Below, in pieces: positions 7,856 to 16,542 of a DNA stretch of 64,000 bases (its first letter is position 1; each line of letters starts with the position of its first letter). The translations under genes and the position numbers were made by a program. The DNA is from Clostridium bornimense (lineage in GTDB: Bacteria > Bacillota > Clostridia > Clostridiales > Clostridiaceae): assembly GCF_000577895.1 (NCBI RefSeq), contig NZ_HG917869.1:62001-126000 (forward strand). Direction: 5' to 3'. The notes beneath the pieces were generated by a model that was given only the letters and a program-made list of their open reading frames with translations, made no database searches and was not told where the DNA came from.

Positions 7856-9493
7856 ATGATCAAAAAAAGAATATTAAAAATGGCAGCAGTATGTACCACG
7901 ATGGTTATGATGCTGTCTGGAGGAGCATTGATGGGGAATGGAGAAAAAGCTCAAGCTGCTCAAATGAAAACTGCAAAAGAAGTAGTTAAGGATATGGGGG
8001 TAGGCTGGAATTTAGGAAATTCTTTAGATTCAACAGGAACATGGTTGGGGAATAATGGAGATCCTACAAGTTATGAAACAGCATGGGGAAATCCTAAGAC
8101 AACAAAGGCGATGATTAATAAAATAAAGGAAGCTGGATTTAAAACAGTAAGAATTCCAGTAAGTTGGGGACAACATATGGGTTCAGCATCAAGCTATACC
8201 GTTGATGAAGCATGGATGGATAGAGTACAAGAAGTAGTAGATTATTGTATAGATAATGATTTATATGTTGTATTAAATACTCATCATGATGATTGGATTG
8301 TTCCAACTTATAGTAGTCAATCAGAAGTAGAGCCAAAGCTTGAAAAATTATGGACTCAAATAGCTACTCGTTTTAAAAGCTATGATGATAAATTAATATT
8401 TGAGACTTTAAATGAACCAAGAGTTCAAGGAAGTGCAGAAGAGTGGAATGGTGGAACTACTGAAACTAGAACAGTAATAAATTCATATAATAAGGTTGCC
8501 CTAGAAGCAATAAGAAGTACTGGTGGAAATAATGCTAAAAGAGCAGTAATGATGCCTACAAATGCAGCAACGGGATTAGAGGTAGCTCTTAATGATTTAG
8601 TTCTTCCAGATGATGATAATTTAATAGTGTCTATCCATGCATATTCACCATATAACTTTGCTATGAATGCTAGTGGAACAAGTTCGTGGAATTCTTCTAC
8701 AGATAAAGCAGAATTAGAAGCAGAATTTGATAGATATTACAACAAGTTTGTTGCAAAAGGTATTCCAGTAGTAATTGGTGAATTTGGTTCTATAAATAAA
8801 GGTAATGATTCAGATAGAGTACAACATGCAAAAGATTTCATAGAAGTAGCTACAACTAGAAATATACCATGTATTTGGTGGGATAATAACTATTCTAAGG
8901 TTAATGAAGGCGAAACTTTTGGTATTTTCAATAGAAATGATTTAACATGGTACCATGAAGATATACAAAAAGCATTAATAAGTACATATGACAAGTATAA
9001 TACTAATGACGATTCAAGCAGTAGTACTACAACAGATGAGAATGGTTTAATTGACGGTGGAGTGTACTATATTAAGAACATAAACAGTAATATGTATCTA
9101 GATGTATATAATGGAAAAGATAAAAATGGTACTAATGTTCAACAACATAAAGGTAATGGTGAAAACGCTCAAAAGTTTAAAGTTGTAGCTTTAGGAGATG
9201 GATATTATAAATTAGTATCACAAGTTGGAGATAAGAACAAAGTTTTAGATGTTGAAGGTAAGAGTAAAAAAGATGGTACTAACATATGTATATACAAAGA
9301 TAACGGTGGTAACAACCAACAATTTATTATAACTAAAGTTGGAACTAATAAATATACTATTGGAACTAAAGTTACAAAAGGTGAATCTTTAGTAGAAGTA
9401 AAAAATGCTAGTAAGGCTAATAAAGCAAATGTACAACAATGGGAGAATAATGGACACAAGTGTCAACAATGGAAGTTTGAATTAGCAGAATAA
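7856..9493 (+). CDS. GH5 endoglucanase (cellulase) with C-terminal ricin-type module
   Basis: This secreted enzyme hydrolyses internal beta-1,4-glucosidic bonds of cellulose or related glucans. A signal peptide (residues 1 to about 35, Lys/Arg then a Met/Val/Leu core, ending AQAAQ) precedes the GH5 domain (about 37-385). Catalytic residues are visible as acid/base E187 in FETLNEPR and nucleophile E309 in VVIGEFGS, with the usual RIPVSW, NTHHD and IHAYSPY motifs. A Ser/Thr linker (about 385-398) leads to a ricin-B-like module of the CBM13 type (about 400-545), with three QxW-like endings. Its binding module is diverged from the near-identical set in the next three genes. The gene has its own control region and terminator, so it is monocistronic. 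Confidence 0.93.
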   Translation: MIKKRILKMAAVCTTMVMMLSGGALMGNGEKAQAAQMKTAKEVVKDMGVGWNLGNSLDSTGTWLGNNGDPTSYETAWGNPKTTKAMINKIKEAGFKTVRIPVSWGQHMGSASSYTVDEAWMDRVQEVVDYCIDNDLYVVLNTHHDDWIVPTYSSQSEVEPKLEKLWTQIATRFKSYDDKLIFETLNEPRVQGSAEEWNGGTTETRTVINSYNKVALEAIRSTGGNNAKRAVMMPTNAATGLEVALNDLVLPDDDNLIVSIHAYSPYNFAMNASGTSSWNSSTDKAELEAEFDRYYNKFVAKGIPVVIGEFGSINKGNDSDRVQHAKDFIEVATTRNIPCIWWDNNYSKVNEGETFGIFNRNDLTWYHEDIQKALISTYDKYNTNDDSSSSTTTDENGLIDGGVYYIKNINSNMYLDVYNGKDKNGTNVQQHKGNGENAQKFKVVALGDGYYKLVSQVGDKNKVLDVEGKSKKDGTNICIYKDNGGNNQQFIITKVGTNKYTIGTKVTKGESLVEVKNASKANKANVQQWENNGHKCQQWKFELAE

Positions 9494-9539
9494 TTTTAAT
9501 TAGAATAAAGTTATATCAAAAGTAATTTGTTATGAATAA

Positions 9540-9580
9540 AAGGAGAGGATTCAAAATTAATTGAAGTCTCTCCTTTTTTC
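9540..9580 (+). terminator. Terminator of the GH5 gene (repeat copy)
   Basis: AGGAGAG and CTCTCCT form the outer stem, with TTCAA/TTGAA pairing in the inner part, followed by TTTTTT. It is nearly identical to the hairpin at 1491-1533, including the flanking CTAT.TAGTT.ATAAAT. Confidence 0.8.
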
Positions 9581-9748
9581 TATGTAGTTGATAAATCATA
9601 TATGTTTTTCAGGTGCTGTATATAAAGTAAAATCTCATATCGGTATCTGTTCTAGTTAAGTAGTGGTGATTTTTTGTATATAGTTTTCGGAGCATATTGA
9701 CATTAGTTAATATGTGATTTTTATATCTTAAAATTTACCTATAAGTAT

Positions 9749-9957
9749 ATTGGCGTTAATTTTTTATGTGACGATCATATTAATTAAAATAAATAAAATC
9801 TCGCAAAAATATGCTAAAAATCTCCAAGAGTATTAAAAAGTAAAATTGCAAAGATATAAAACTATGCATTTAAGAACAAAAAAACCGTTTTTACGACAAA
9901 TTCACAAAAAACACATAAAAATCCTTTTATAATAGTAACATAAAGAAAACATTTCTT
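9749..9957 (+). promoter_or_regulatory. Control region of the xylanase operon, copy of the GH5 upstream region
   Basis: This aligns with 7582-7790. GAACAAAAAAACC then TTTTTACGACAAATTCACA is at about 9872-9906, and TATAAT is at 9928-9933. The TTCACA to TATAAT spacing (21 bp) is the same as in the GH5 copy. Shared spacing as well as sequence points to a common activator or attenuation mechanism for the cellulase and the xylanase operon. Confidence 0.6.
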
Positions 9958-10009
9958 GATTAATTGGCTGAGATTAATCGATTGGAAGATAAAAAAAGGA
10001 GATGATTGA

Positions 10010-11794
10010 ATGTTTTTAAAATTGAAAAAAACCACTACTAAATTATTGGCAGGGATAATGGCAATATCTATGGGATTAACAACATTGTCACCAGTTGAGG
10101 TATTTGCAGCTAACGATGCAACAATAAACTTATCAAAAAAATATCAGACAATTCGAGGATTTGGAGGTATGAATCATCCTTCTTGGGCTGGTGACTTAAC
10201 AGAGTCACAAAGAAATACAGCATTTGGTAATGGTGAAAATCAGTTAGGTTTTTCTGTACTAAGAATTTATGTAGATGATAACAAAGATAATTGGTATAAA
10301 GAAGTAGCAACAGCTAAATCAGCAATTGCAAAAGGGGCTATAGTTTTTGCCACTCCATGGAATCCACCAAGTAGTATGACTGAAACTTTTACGAAAGATG
10401 GAAAGAAAGCAAAAAGACTTAGGCATGATAAATATGCTGATTATGCAAAGCATCTTAATGATTTTGTTACATATATGAAGAATAATGGGGTTGACCTTTA
10501 TGCAATTTCTATAGCAAATGAGCCAGATTATGGACATGATTGGACATGGTGGACAGCTGATGAAGTTTTAAATTTTATGAAAAATTATGCAGGATCAATT
10601 AATTGTAAAGTAATTGCACCAGAATCTTTTTCATATAACAAAAGTATGTCAGATCCTATACTAAAAGATTCAAAAGCATTAGCTAATATGGATATTCTTG
10701 GTGCACATTTATATGGTACAAGTTACAATAATTTTGCTTACCCTCTTTTCGAAGAAAAAGGAAATGGCAAAGAATTATGGATGACAGAAGTATATCATCC
10801 AAATAGTAGCAGCTCAGCAGACAAATGGCCAGAAGCATTAGAGGTTTCATATCATATGAATAAAGCTTTAACTAATGGATTCCAAACTTATACATGGTGG
10901 TATATACGTAGAAGTTATGGACCTATGAAGGAAGATGGAACAATAAGTAAACGTGGTTATTGTATGGCACAATTTTCAAAGTTTGTACGTCCCGGTTATA
11001 TAAGAGTTGGAGCAACTGAAAATCCTAGTACTAATGTCACTGTATCAGCATATACAGGCGATAATAAGGCAGTTATTGTGGCAATTAATAAAGGATCATC
11101 AGATGTAAATCAAAAATTTGTAGTAAATAACGGAAATATCAAAAAGGTAGATAGATATAGAACTTCAGGAAATGAGAATTTAGCAAAAACATCAAATTTA
11201 AAAGCTGATAGCAACGGATTCTGGGCTAATCTTCCAGCTAATAGTGTTTCAACATTTGTATGTGACTTATCATCTACAACAGGCAACAATAACAACAATA
11301 ATAATACAAGTAATAACGACAACAATACCAATAATAATGAAAATGCAACATTAAAAGATGGATGGTATTACATTAAAAATGTAAATGCACAAAAATATCT
11401 TCAAGTTAAAAATAATAAAGGCAAAAATGCACAAAATGTTGAATTAGGTAAAGGATCAGGAGCAAAGGGACAAAAATGGTATTTGAAAAATGTAGGTAAT
11501 GGATACGTTACATTAAAGAGTGGTTTAGGTAATTATATGGTAGATGTAGCAAATGGAGAGAATAAAAACGGAACAAATGTACAAATATATGATGGATATT
11601 CTGGAAAAGCACAACAATTTACTATAGATACTACTTCAAGTAAAGGAGTATATACTATTGCAACTAAGAGTAGTAATGGAACAAAAGTGTTAGATGCTGA
11701 GAAAAAGGGAACTGCCGATGGAACAAATGTACTTCAATGGGCTTATGGAAAAGATAAAAAGAATCAACAATGGAAATTTGAAGAAGTGAAGTAA
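10010..11794 (+). CDS. GH30 (subfamily 8-like) glucuronoxylanase with ricin-type module
   Basis: This secreted endoxylanase likely cuts glucuronoxylan next to methylglucuronic acid branches. The signal peptide ends near VEVFAAND (residue about 34). The GH30 barrel and side beta-domain occupy about 36-422. Acid/base E171 lies in IANEPDY and nucleophile E260 in WMTEVYHP. The WYIRRSYGPM segment carries the Arg that in subfamily 8 enzymes such as Bacillus XynC binds the glucuronate carboxylate. That family knowledge is the basis for the specificity call. An Asn-rich linker (about 425-443) joins a CBM13-like module (about 447-594). No terminator follows, so it probably heads the GH30-GH10-GH43 operon. 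Confidence 0.93.
   Translation: MFLKLKKTTTKLLAGIMAISMGLTTLSPVEVFAANDATINLSKKYQTIRGFGGMNHPSWAGDLTESQRNTAFGNGENQLGFSVLRIYVDDNKDNWYKEVATAKSAIAKGAIVFATPWNPPSSMTETFTKDGKKAKRLRHDKYADYAKHLNDFVTYMKNNGVDLYAISIANEPDYGHDWTWWTADEVLNFMKNYAGSINCKVIAPESFSYNKSMSDPILKDSKALANMDILGAHLYGTSYNNFAYPLFEEKGNGKELWMTEVYHPNSSSSADKWPEALEVSYHMNKALTNGFQTYTWWYIRRSYGPMKEDGTISKRGYCMAQFSKFVRPGYIRVGATENPSTNVTVSAYTGDNKAVIVAINKGSSDVNQKFVVNNGNIKKVDRYRTSGNENLAKTSNLKADSNGFWANLPANSVSTFVCDLSSTTGNNNNNNNTSNNDNNTNNNENATLKDGWYYIKNVNAQKYLQVKNNKGKNAQNVELGKGSGAKGQKWYLKNVGNGYVTLKSGLGNYMVDVANGENKNGTNVQIYDGYSGKAQQFTIDTTSSKGVYTIATKSSNGTKVLDAEKKGTADGTNVLQWAYGKDKKNQQWKFEEVK
11350..11793 (+). repeat. CBM13-coding repeat, copy 1 (GH30)
   Basis: This segment encodes the ricin-type module of the GH30 enzyme. 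It is closely similar at DNA level to 11940-12396 and 13701-14157, for example in TGGTATTTGAAAAATGTAGG and the ACTATAGATACTACTTCAAG stretch. It is the most diverged of the three copies. Confidence 0.85.
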
Positions 11795-11855
11795 TTTAAG
11801 AAATAAAAGATATTTATTAAAAAATATAAAAAGTTGATTTAGGAGGATAAATGAT

Positions 11856-13541
11856 ATGAAGAAAATTATAAGTATATTATGTACTATGCTTATGTTAATA
11901 GGATTCTTAGATGGAATATCTTATAGTGTATTAGCATCATCAAGTAAAACTTTAGATGATGGATGGTACTATATTAAAAATGTAAATGCACAGAAATATT
12001 TACAAGTAAAAGATAATAAGGGTAAAAATTCACAAAATGTTGAGATAGGTAAAGGTTCAGGTGCAAAGGGACAAAAATGGTATTTAAAGAATGTAGGTAA
12101 TGGTTATGTTACATTAAAAAGTGACTTAGGTAACTATATGCTTGATGTAGAATGTGGAGAAAATAAAGATGGAGCTAATATACAAATATATGATGGATAT
12201 TCCGGAAAGTCACAACAATTTACTATAGATACTACTTCAAGTAAGGGAGTATATACTATTGCAACAAAGAGTAGTAATGGAAAAAGAGTATTAGATGCAG
12301 AAAGAAAGGGTACTGCCGATGGAACAAATGTCCTTCAATGGAAATATGGGAAAGATAAAAAGAATCAACAATGGAAATTTGAAGTTATAAAGTCAAGTAG
12401 CAGTAATACAAATGACAATAACACAAATAGCAACAATAATACTACAACTGTTTCAAAAGATAATTTAAAGGGAGCTTATGGCAACATATTTGGTAAAGTT
12501 GGTTCAGCAGTAACGCTTGCGCAATTACAAGATTCAAAATCATTGGATTTTATTAAAAAACATTATAATAGTATAACTATGGAAAATGAAATGAAGCCAG
12601 ATGCTTTATTAGGATCTAGTGCAAAAAAGATAACAGTGGCAGAAGCAAAGAAAAAAGGATATATCATACCAAGTGGATATACAGAACAATATGTTCCTGA
12701 AATAAACTACACTAATATTGATAAAGCATTAAAAATAGCTAAGGATAATAACTTAAGTGTAAGATTCCATACTCTTGTATGGCATAAACAAACTCCATCA
12801 TGGTTCTTTAAGAGTAATTTTGATAATAGTAAAGGTTATGTAAGTAAATCTGTAATGGATGCTCGTTTAGAATATTATATAAAGAATATTATGACACATG
12901 TTTATTCTAGTAGTAATGGTAGTGTTGTATATGCATGGGATGTAGTAAATGAATATTTACATAATTCCGATAGTGGTACAAGCGATTGGACAAGAATTTA
13001 TGGTGACGAAGGAACAAAACCAACTTATGTTAAGAAAGCTTTCCAATTTGCAAATGATATATTAAAAGAATATAACGTTAGTAGCAAGGTAAAGTTATTC
13101 TACAATGACTATAATACATATCAAGTAGCAGATAAAATTGTAAGTATGATTTCATATATAAATTCTAATGGTAAAGTTTGTGATGGTGTTGGTATGCAAT
13201 CTCATTTAGGATTAACATGGCCAAGTATATCATATGTTGAAGAAGCAGTTCAAAAATTTACTAATGCAGGATTTGAAATTCAAGTTACAGAATTAGATGT
13301 TTCAATTGGAAAAGGTAATAGTATTAGTGCTAAGGAGCAAGAACAAGCTAAGTACTATTCTGATTTAATGAAGATGTTAATTAGTAAAAAGAAAAGTGGT
13401 GCTAATATAACAGGATTAACATATTGGGGGCTTTCTGATAAGACTTCTTGGATAAAGGATGTTTCTCCATTATTATTCTCAGATTTAGATAATCCTAAGA
13501 AAGCTTATTATTCAGTAATAGAAGCAAGTTCTACTTATTAA
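11856..13541 (+). CDS. GH10 endo-beta-1,4-xylanase with N-terminal ricin-type module
   Basis: This secreted enzyme cleaves the xylan backbone. The signal peptide covers residues 1 to about 28 (MKKIISILCTMLMLIG, ending SVLASS). The CBM13-like module (about 30-178) here lies N-terminal to the catalytic domain, the reverse of the GH30 order. After an Asn/Ser/Thr linker the GH10 barrel spans about 205-558, with FHTLVWHKQTPSWF, acid/base E366 in WDVVNEY and nucleophile E479 in VTELDVS. The conserved YWGLSDKTSW is also present. AGGAGG lies ten bases before the ATG. The gap to GH30 is 61 bases without a terminator, which supports cotranscription. Confidence 0.94.
   Translation: MKKIISILCTMLMLIGFLDGISYSVLASSSKTLDDGWYYIKNVNAQKYLQVKDNKGKNSQNVEIGKGSGAKGQKWYLKNVGNGYVTLKSDLGNYMLDVECGENKDGANIQIYDGYSGKSQQFTIDTTSSKGVYTIATKSSNGKRVLDAERKGTADGTNVLQWKYGKDKKNQQWKFEVIKSSSSNTNDNNTNSNNNTTTVSKDNLKGAYGNIFGKVGSAVTLAQLQDSKSLDFIKKHYNSITMENEMKPDALLGSSAKKITVAEAKKKGYIIPSGYTEQYVPEINYTNIDKALKIAKDNNLSVRFHTLVWHKQTPSWFFKSNFDNSKGYVSKSVMDARLEYYIKNIMTHVYSSSNGSVVYAWDVVNEYLHNSDSGTSDWTRIYGDEGTKPTYVKKAFQFANDILKEYNVSSKVKLFYNDYNTYQVADKIVSMISYINSNGKVCDGVGMQSHLGLTWPSISYVEEAVQKFTNAGFEIQVTELDVSIGKGNSISAKEQEQAKYYSDLMKMLISKKKSGANITGLTYWGLSDKTSWIKDVSPLLFSDLDNPKKAYYSVIEASSTY
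11940..12396 (+). repeat. CBM13-coding direct repeat, copy 2 (GH10)
   Basis: This copy is collinear, without gaps, with 13701-14157 in the GH43 gene and differs by scattered single bases. It encodes the signal-peptide-proximal ricin-type module. The near identity suggests recent duplication or gene conversion. Confidence 0.88.
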
Positions 13542-13549
13542 TTTTTAGT

Positions 13550-13582
13550 ATTGCCGTGAAGATTAATAAAATTCACGGCAAT
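13550..13582 (+). other. Intercistronic hairpin between GH10 and GH43
   Basis: A perfect 11-bp stem (ATTGCCGTGAA at 13550-13560, TTCACGGCAAT at 13572-13582) without a T run. It could protect the upstream mRNA end or allow partial read-through into GH43. It is not a classical terminator. Confidence 0.6.
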
Positions 13583-13613
13583 AATTGTAATGTTATAAAA
13601 AGAGGGATGATAT

Positions 13614-15680
13614 ATGAAAAAAATAATTATAAGTATTTTTTGTGTGCTTTGTATGCTAATTGGGCTATTAGATGGCATACCGGATATTGTAATGGCAGTA
13701 TCAAGTAAGACTTTAGATGATGGATGGTACTATATTAAAAATGTAAATGCACAAAAATATCTTCAAGTAAAAGATAACAAGGGTAAAAATTCACAAAATG
13801 TTGAGCTAGGTAAAGGTTCAGGAGTGAAGGGACAAAAATGGTATTTAAAGAATGTAGGTAATGGTTATGTTACATTAAAAAGTGACTTAGGTAACTATAT
13901 GCTTGATGTAGAATGTGGAGAAAATAAAGATGGAGCTAATATACAAATATATGATGGATATTCCGGAAAGTCACAACAATTTACTATAGATACTACTTCA
14001 AGTAAAGGAGTATATACTATTGCAACTAAGAGTAGTAATGGAAAAAGAGTATTAGATGCAGAAAGAAAGGGTACTGCAGATGGAACAAATGTCCTTCAAT
14101 GGAAATACGGAAAAGATAAAAAGAATCAACAATGGAAATTTGAAGCTATAAAATCAAATAGTAGTGATAATACAACTAATGACAATACTACAAGTAATAG
14201 TAGCAATAAACTTGGTTCTATAGAGGTATATGTAGATAAAGCAAATTCATCTAGCAATAAAATTGTAACAGTTCCGGTAACTGGTTCTGGATTTAAAACC
14301 AGTAATACAGAAGATCCATTTACACCAACAACTACTCAAAATAAAGATACATCATCTTTAAAATTAACTAAGAGTTTTAAAGAATTCAATGGTACATTAG
14401 GGGGGAACCCACTAATAACACAAAGTTTTGCAGCAGATCCTACTTGTGTTGAATATAATGGAAGATTATATGTTTATGGTACAGGAGATAAAATTACATT
14501 TGATTCAAATGGTAAAGCAAAGAATAATAGTTATAGTACACATACATTAAAAGTAATATCTTCTGAAGATTTAGTTAACTGGAGAGATGAAGGGGAAATA
14601 GATGTAAAATCTGTGACTGGATGGGCAAATAATGCATGGGCACCTTCAATAGCTAAGAAAAAGATTAATGGATCCTATAAATTTTTCTTGTATTTTGCAA
14701 ATGGAGCTAACGGAATAGGCGTTTTAACAGCTGATTCTCCAACTGGTCCTTGGAAATCTCCAAGATCTTCAGAATTAATTTCAAGAAGTACTCCAGGATG
14801 TTCTGGTTCAGAAGTCCCTTGGTTATTCGATCCAGCAGTATTAGTAGATGATGATGGTACAGGATATCTTTACTTTGGTGGTGGAACTGATGGAAAAGAT
14901 AAGAATAATCCAGGAACAGCAAGAGTCGTAAAACTTGGTAGTGATATGATTAGTCTTGCTGGAAATCCTGTTAAAATGAGTCCTGCATCTTTATTTGAAG
15001 ATAGTGAGATAAATAAAATTGGAGATACTTATTACTATACATATTGTACAAACTTTAGTACTACTACAACCAATAAAGGTGCAATATATTTAATGACAAG
15101 CAAAAATCCTATGACTGGATGGCAACAAAAAGGAGAAGTGTTTGCAAGTACAGGATCTCAATTTAATGGTTTAGGTGGAAATAATCATCATAAGATTTTC
15201 GAATTTAAAGGCAAATACTATATACTATACCATACAGTAGTTTTAGAAAAAGCAGCATATAATTCTACTGCAGGATATCGTTCCCTTCAAATAGATGAAC
15301 TAACAGTAAATACTAGTAATAAGACAATGAGTGCAAAAGGAACTTATAAAGGAATTACAAATAGCGTAAGTAACTTAAATGGACGTCAATATACTAATGC
15401 ATCAACAATGGCATGGAATGGTGGGTTAAAGACAAAGTATTCTAATTCTCAAAAATCTATGGTTATTGACTCTATTCATACTGGGGATTGGCTAGGAGTT
15501 AAATCTGTAGACTTTGGATCAAATGTTAAGAAATTAACTGTAACACTTGCTTCTGATTCAAATGAAGATAGTTATAAGAAAGTAGAAGTTACTCTTAATA
15601 AGAGTGTATCAAATGTTCATGATTTGTACTTTGTATTCCGTGGAGAAGGTTATCACGTAGCTGGATGGCAATTTAGTTAA
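13614..15680 (+). CDS. GH43 arabinofuranosidase/xylosidase with N-terminal ricin-type module and C-terminal CBM6-like domain
   Basis: This secreted side-chain-cleaving enzyme probably removes arabinose from arabinoxylan. The signal peptide (residues 1 to about 30, ending DIVMAVSS) is followed by a CBM13-like module (about 33-180), a Ser/Thr/Asn linker and the five-bladed GH43 domain (about 265-575). The catalytic base is D275 (FAADPT), the modulating Asp lies in LFDPAVLVDDDG, and the acid is E465 (FEDSEI). The C-terminus (about 590-688, ASTMAWNGG, VHDLYFVF, GEGYHVAGWQFS) matches the start and end of a CBM6 domain but seems to lack the middle strands. The order resembles Bacillus XynD plus an extra lectin module. 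This is the last gene of the xylan operon. Confidence 0.9.
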   Translation: MKKIIISIFCVLCMLIGLLDGIPDIVMAVSSKTLDDGWYYIKNVNAQKYLQVKDNKGKNSQNVELGKGSGVKGQKWYLKNVGNGYVTLKSDLGNYMLDVECGENKDGANIQIYDGYSGKSQQFTIDTTSSKGVYTIATKSSNGKRVLDAERKGTADGTNVLQWKYGKDKKNQQWKFEAIKSNSSDNTTNDNTTSNSSNKLGSIEVYVDKANSSSNKIVTVPVTGSGFKTSNTEDPFTPTTTQNKDTSSLKLTKSFKEFNGTLGGNPLITQSFAADPTCVEYNGRLYVYGTGDKITFDSNGKAKNNSYSTHTLKVISSEDLVNWRDEGEIDVKSVTGWANNAWAPSIAKKKINGSYKFFLYFANGANGIGVLTADSPTGPWKSPRSSELISRSTPGCSGSEVPWLFDPAVLVDDDGTGYLYFGGGTDGKDKNNPGTARVVKLGSDMISLAGNPVKMSPASLFEDSEINKIGDTYYYTYCTNFSTTTTNKGAIYLMTSKNPMTGWQQKGEVFASTGSQFNGLGGNNHHKIFEFKGKYYILYHTVVLEKAAYNSTAGYRSLQIDELTVNTSNKTMSAKGTYKGITNSVSNLNGRQYTNASTMAWNGGLKTKYSNSQKSMVIDSIHTGDWLGVKSVDFGSNVKKLTVTLASDSNEDSYKKVEVTLNKSVSNVHDLYFVFRGEGYHVAGWQFS
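13701..14157 (+). repeat. CBM13-coding direct repeat, copy 3 (GH43)
   Basis: This copy matches 11940-12396 without gaps and lies 1.76 kb away in the same orientation. Recombination between the two copies would fuse the GH10 signal peptide and lectin module to GH43 and delete the xylanase. Confidence 0.88.
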
Positions 15681-15800
15681 TGAATAAAAATTTTAGGGTT
15701 AGAAAATGTAAGAGAAGCTACTCTTATTACAAGAGATAGGAAAAGATTGATTCCGTAAAGATGTAGATGTTTATAGAAAGTGAATTAGAAAGAATAGAAG

Positions 15801-15833
15801 AAGTTCTATGTGTAAAGGCATAGGACTTTTTTA
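15801..15833 (+). terminator. Terminator downstream of the xylan operon
   Basis: AAGTTCTATG (15801-15810) pairs with CATAGGACTT (15819-15828) with one G-T pair, followed by TTTTT. It lies 120 bases after the GH43 stop. Confidence 0.75.
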
Positions 15834-15874
15834 TTAGGCTATGTTAGCTAACTTTGTGATAATTTTATAATAAA

Positions 15875-15916
15875 AATAACCATATCATATAATTTAAATT
15901 ATAAGGTATGGTTATT
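15875..15916. terminator. Bidirectional terminator between GH43 and the TetR gene
   Basis: AATAACCATATC (15875-15886) pairs with GGTATGGTTATT (15905-15916), with A/T-rich tails on both sides. It lies between converging genes. Confidence 0.65.
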
Positions 15917-15937
15917 ATATAATTTGTTCATAATATA

Positions 15938-16507
15938 TTAATACTGCGAACATTTATTTAATACTGAAAATATCCCCTTTGTCATTAAACTATGTAACAA
16001 TGATGCTAATTTCTCTGCTGAAAAAGGTTTATTATTGTTATACCAGTAAATAACAGTTGATAAAATTGCACCAAAACTATATTCACATAGAATATCAATT
16101 CTTAAATCATTTTCTTCTAAATTAAATTTTTTAATAAATAATGATTTAACTGCTGATTTATATTTTTGTGCAAAAGAAGGATCGCCATTATCACCAAGTA
16201 ATATACTTAGATAATACCCATAATACTCATATACTTGTGCTACCTTTGCAATAAGTTCTTCTGAATTTAAATTATCAATTGTATTATCTAATTCTTCAAT
16301 TATTTCATTTATAAGTGTTTCTTCAGCATATTCAAGCAAATTATCAATATTAAGAAAATATTCATAAAATGTACTACGATTATATCCAGCTATATCTGTT
16401 ATATCTTTAATTTTTATCTTATACAATGATTTCTCTTTATATACTTTCCAAAATGCCTCTAATAAATTATCTTTCGTTACTTTACATTTTTCTGGTTGTT
16501 TATTCAT
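15938..16507 (-). CDS. TetR/AcrR-family transcriptional regulator
   Basis: This 189-residue repressor-type protein has an N-terminal helix-turn-helix domain (about residues 12-58; ITDIAGYNRSTFYEYF is the recognition segment). The C-terminal helical domain ends with a TetR_C-like stretch (GAILSTVIYWYNN) typical of Firmicute TetR proteins. AGAGAGGCGAAGAAG precedes the ATG. It is divergent from a pair of HXXEE membrane proteins, with only 35 bases between the two starts, which is the usual arrangement for a local regulator and its target. The ligand is unknown. Confidence 0.9.
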   Translation of the reverse strand: MNKQPEKCKVTKDNLLEAFWKVYKEKSLYKIKIKDITDIAGYNRSTFYEYFLNIDNLLEYAEETLINEIIEELDNTIDNLNSEELIAKVAQVYEYYGYYLSILLGDNGDPSFAQKYKSAVKSLFIKKFNLEENDLRIDILCEYSFGAILSTVIYWYNNNKPFSAEKLASLLHSLMTKGIFSVLNKCSQY

Positions 16508-16542
16508 CTTCTTCGCCTCTCTAAAATCCGACAGTTTAACTT

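Noticed and set aside
9698-9723. TTGACA followed by TATAT-like sequence upstream of the GH30 gene
   Set aside because: The spacing is 19 bp or more with a poor -10, and it lies outside the block conserved with the GH5 gene, so I do not call it a promoter.
15768-15824. Short ORF MFIESELERIEEVLCVKA after the GH43 gene
   Set aside because: It has 18 codons, no ribosome site, and runs into the terminator stem.
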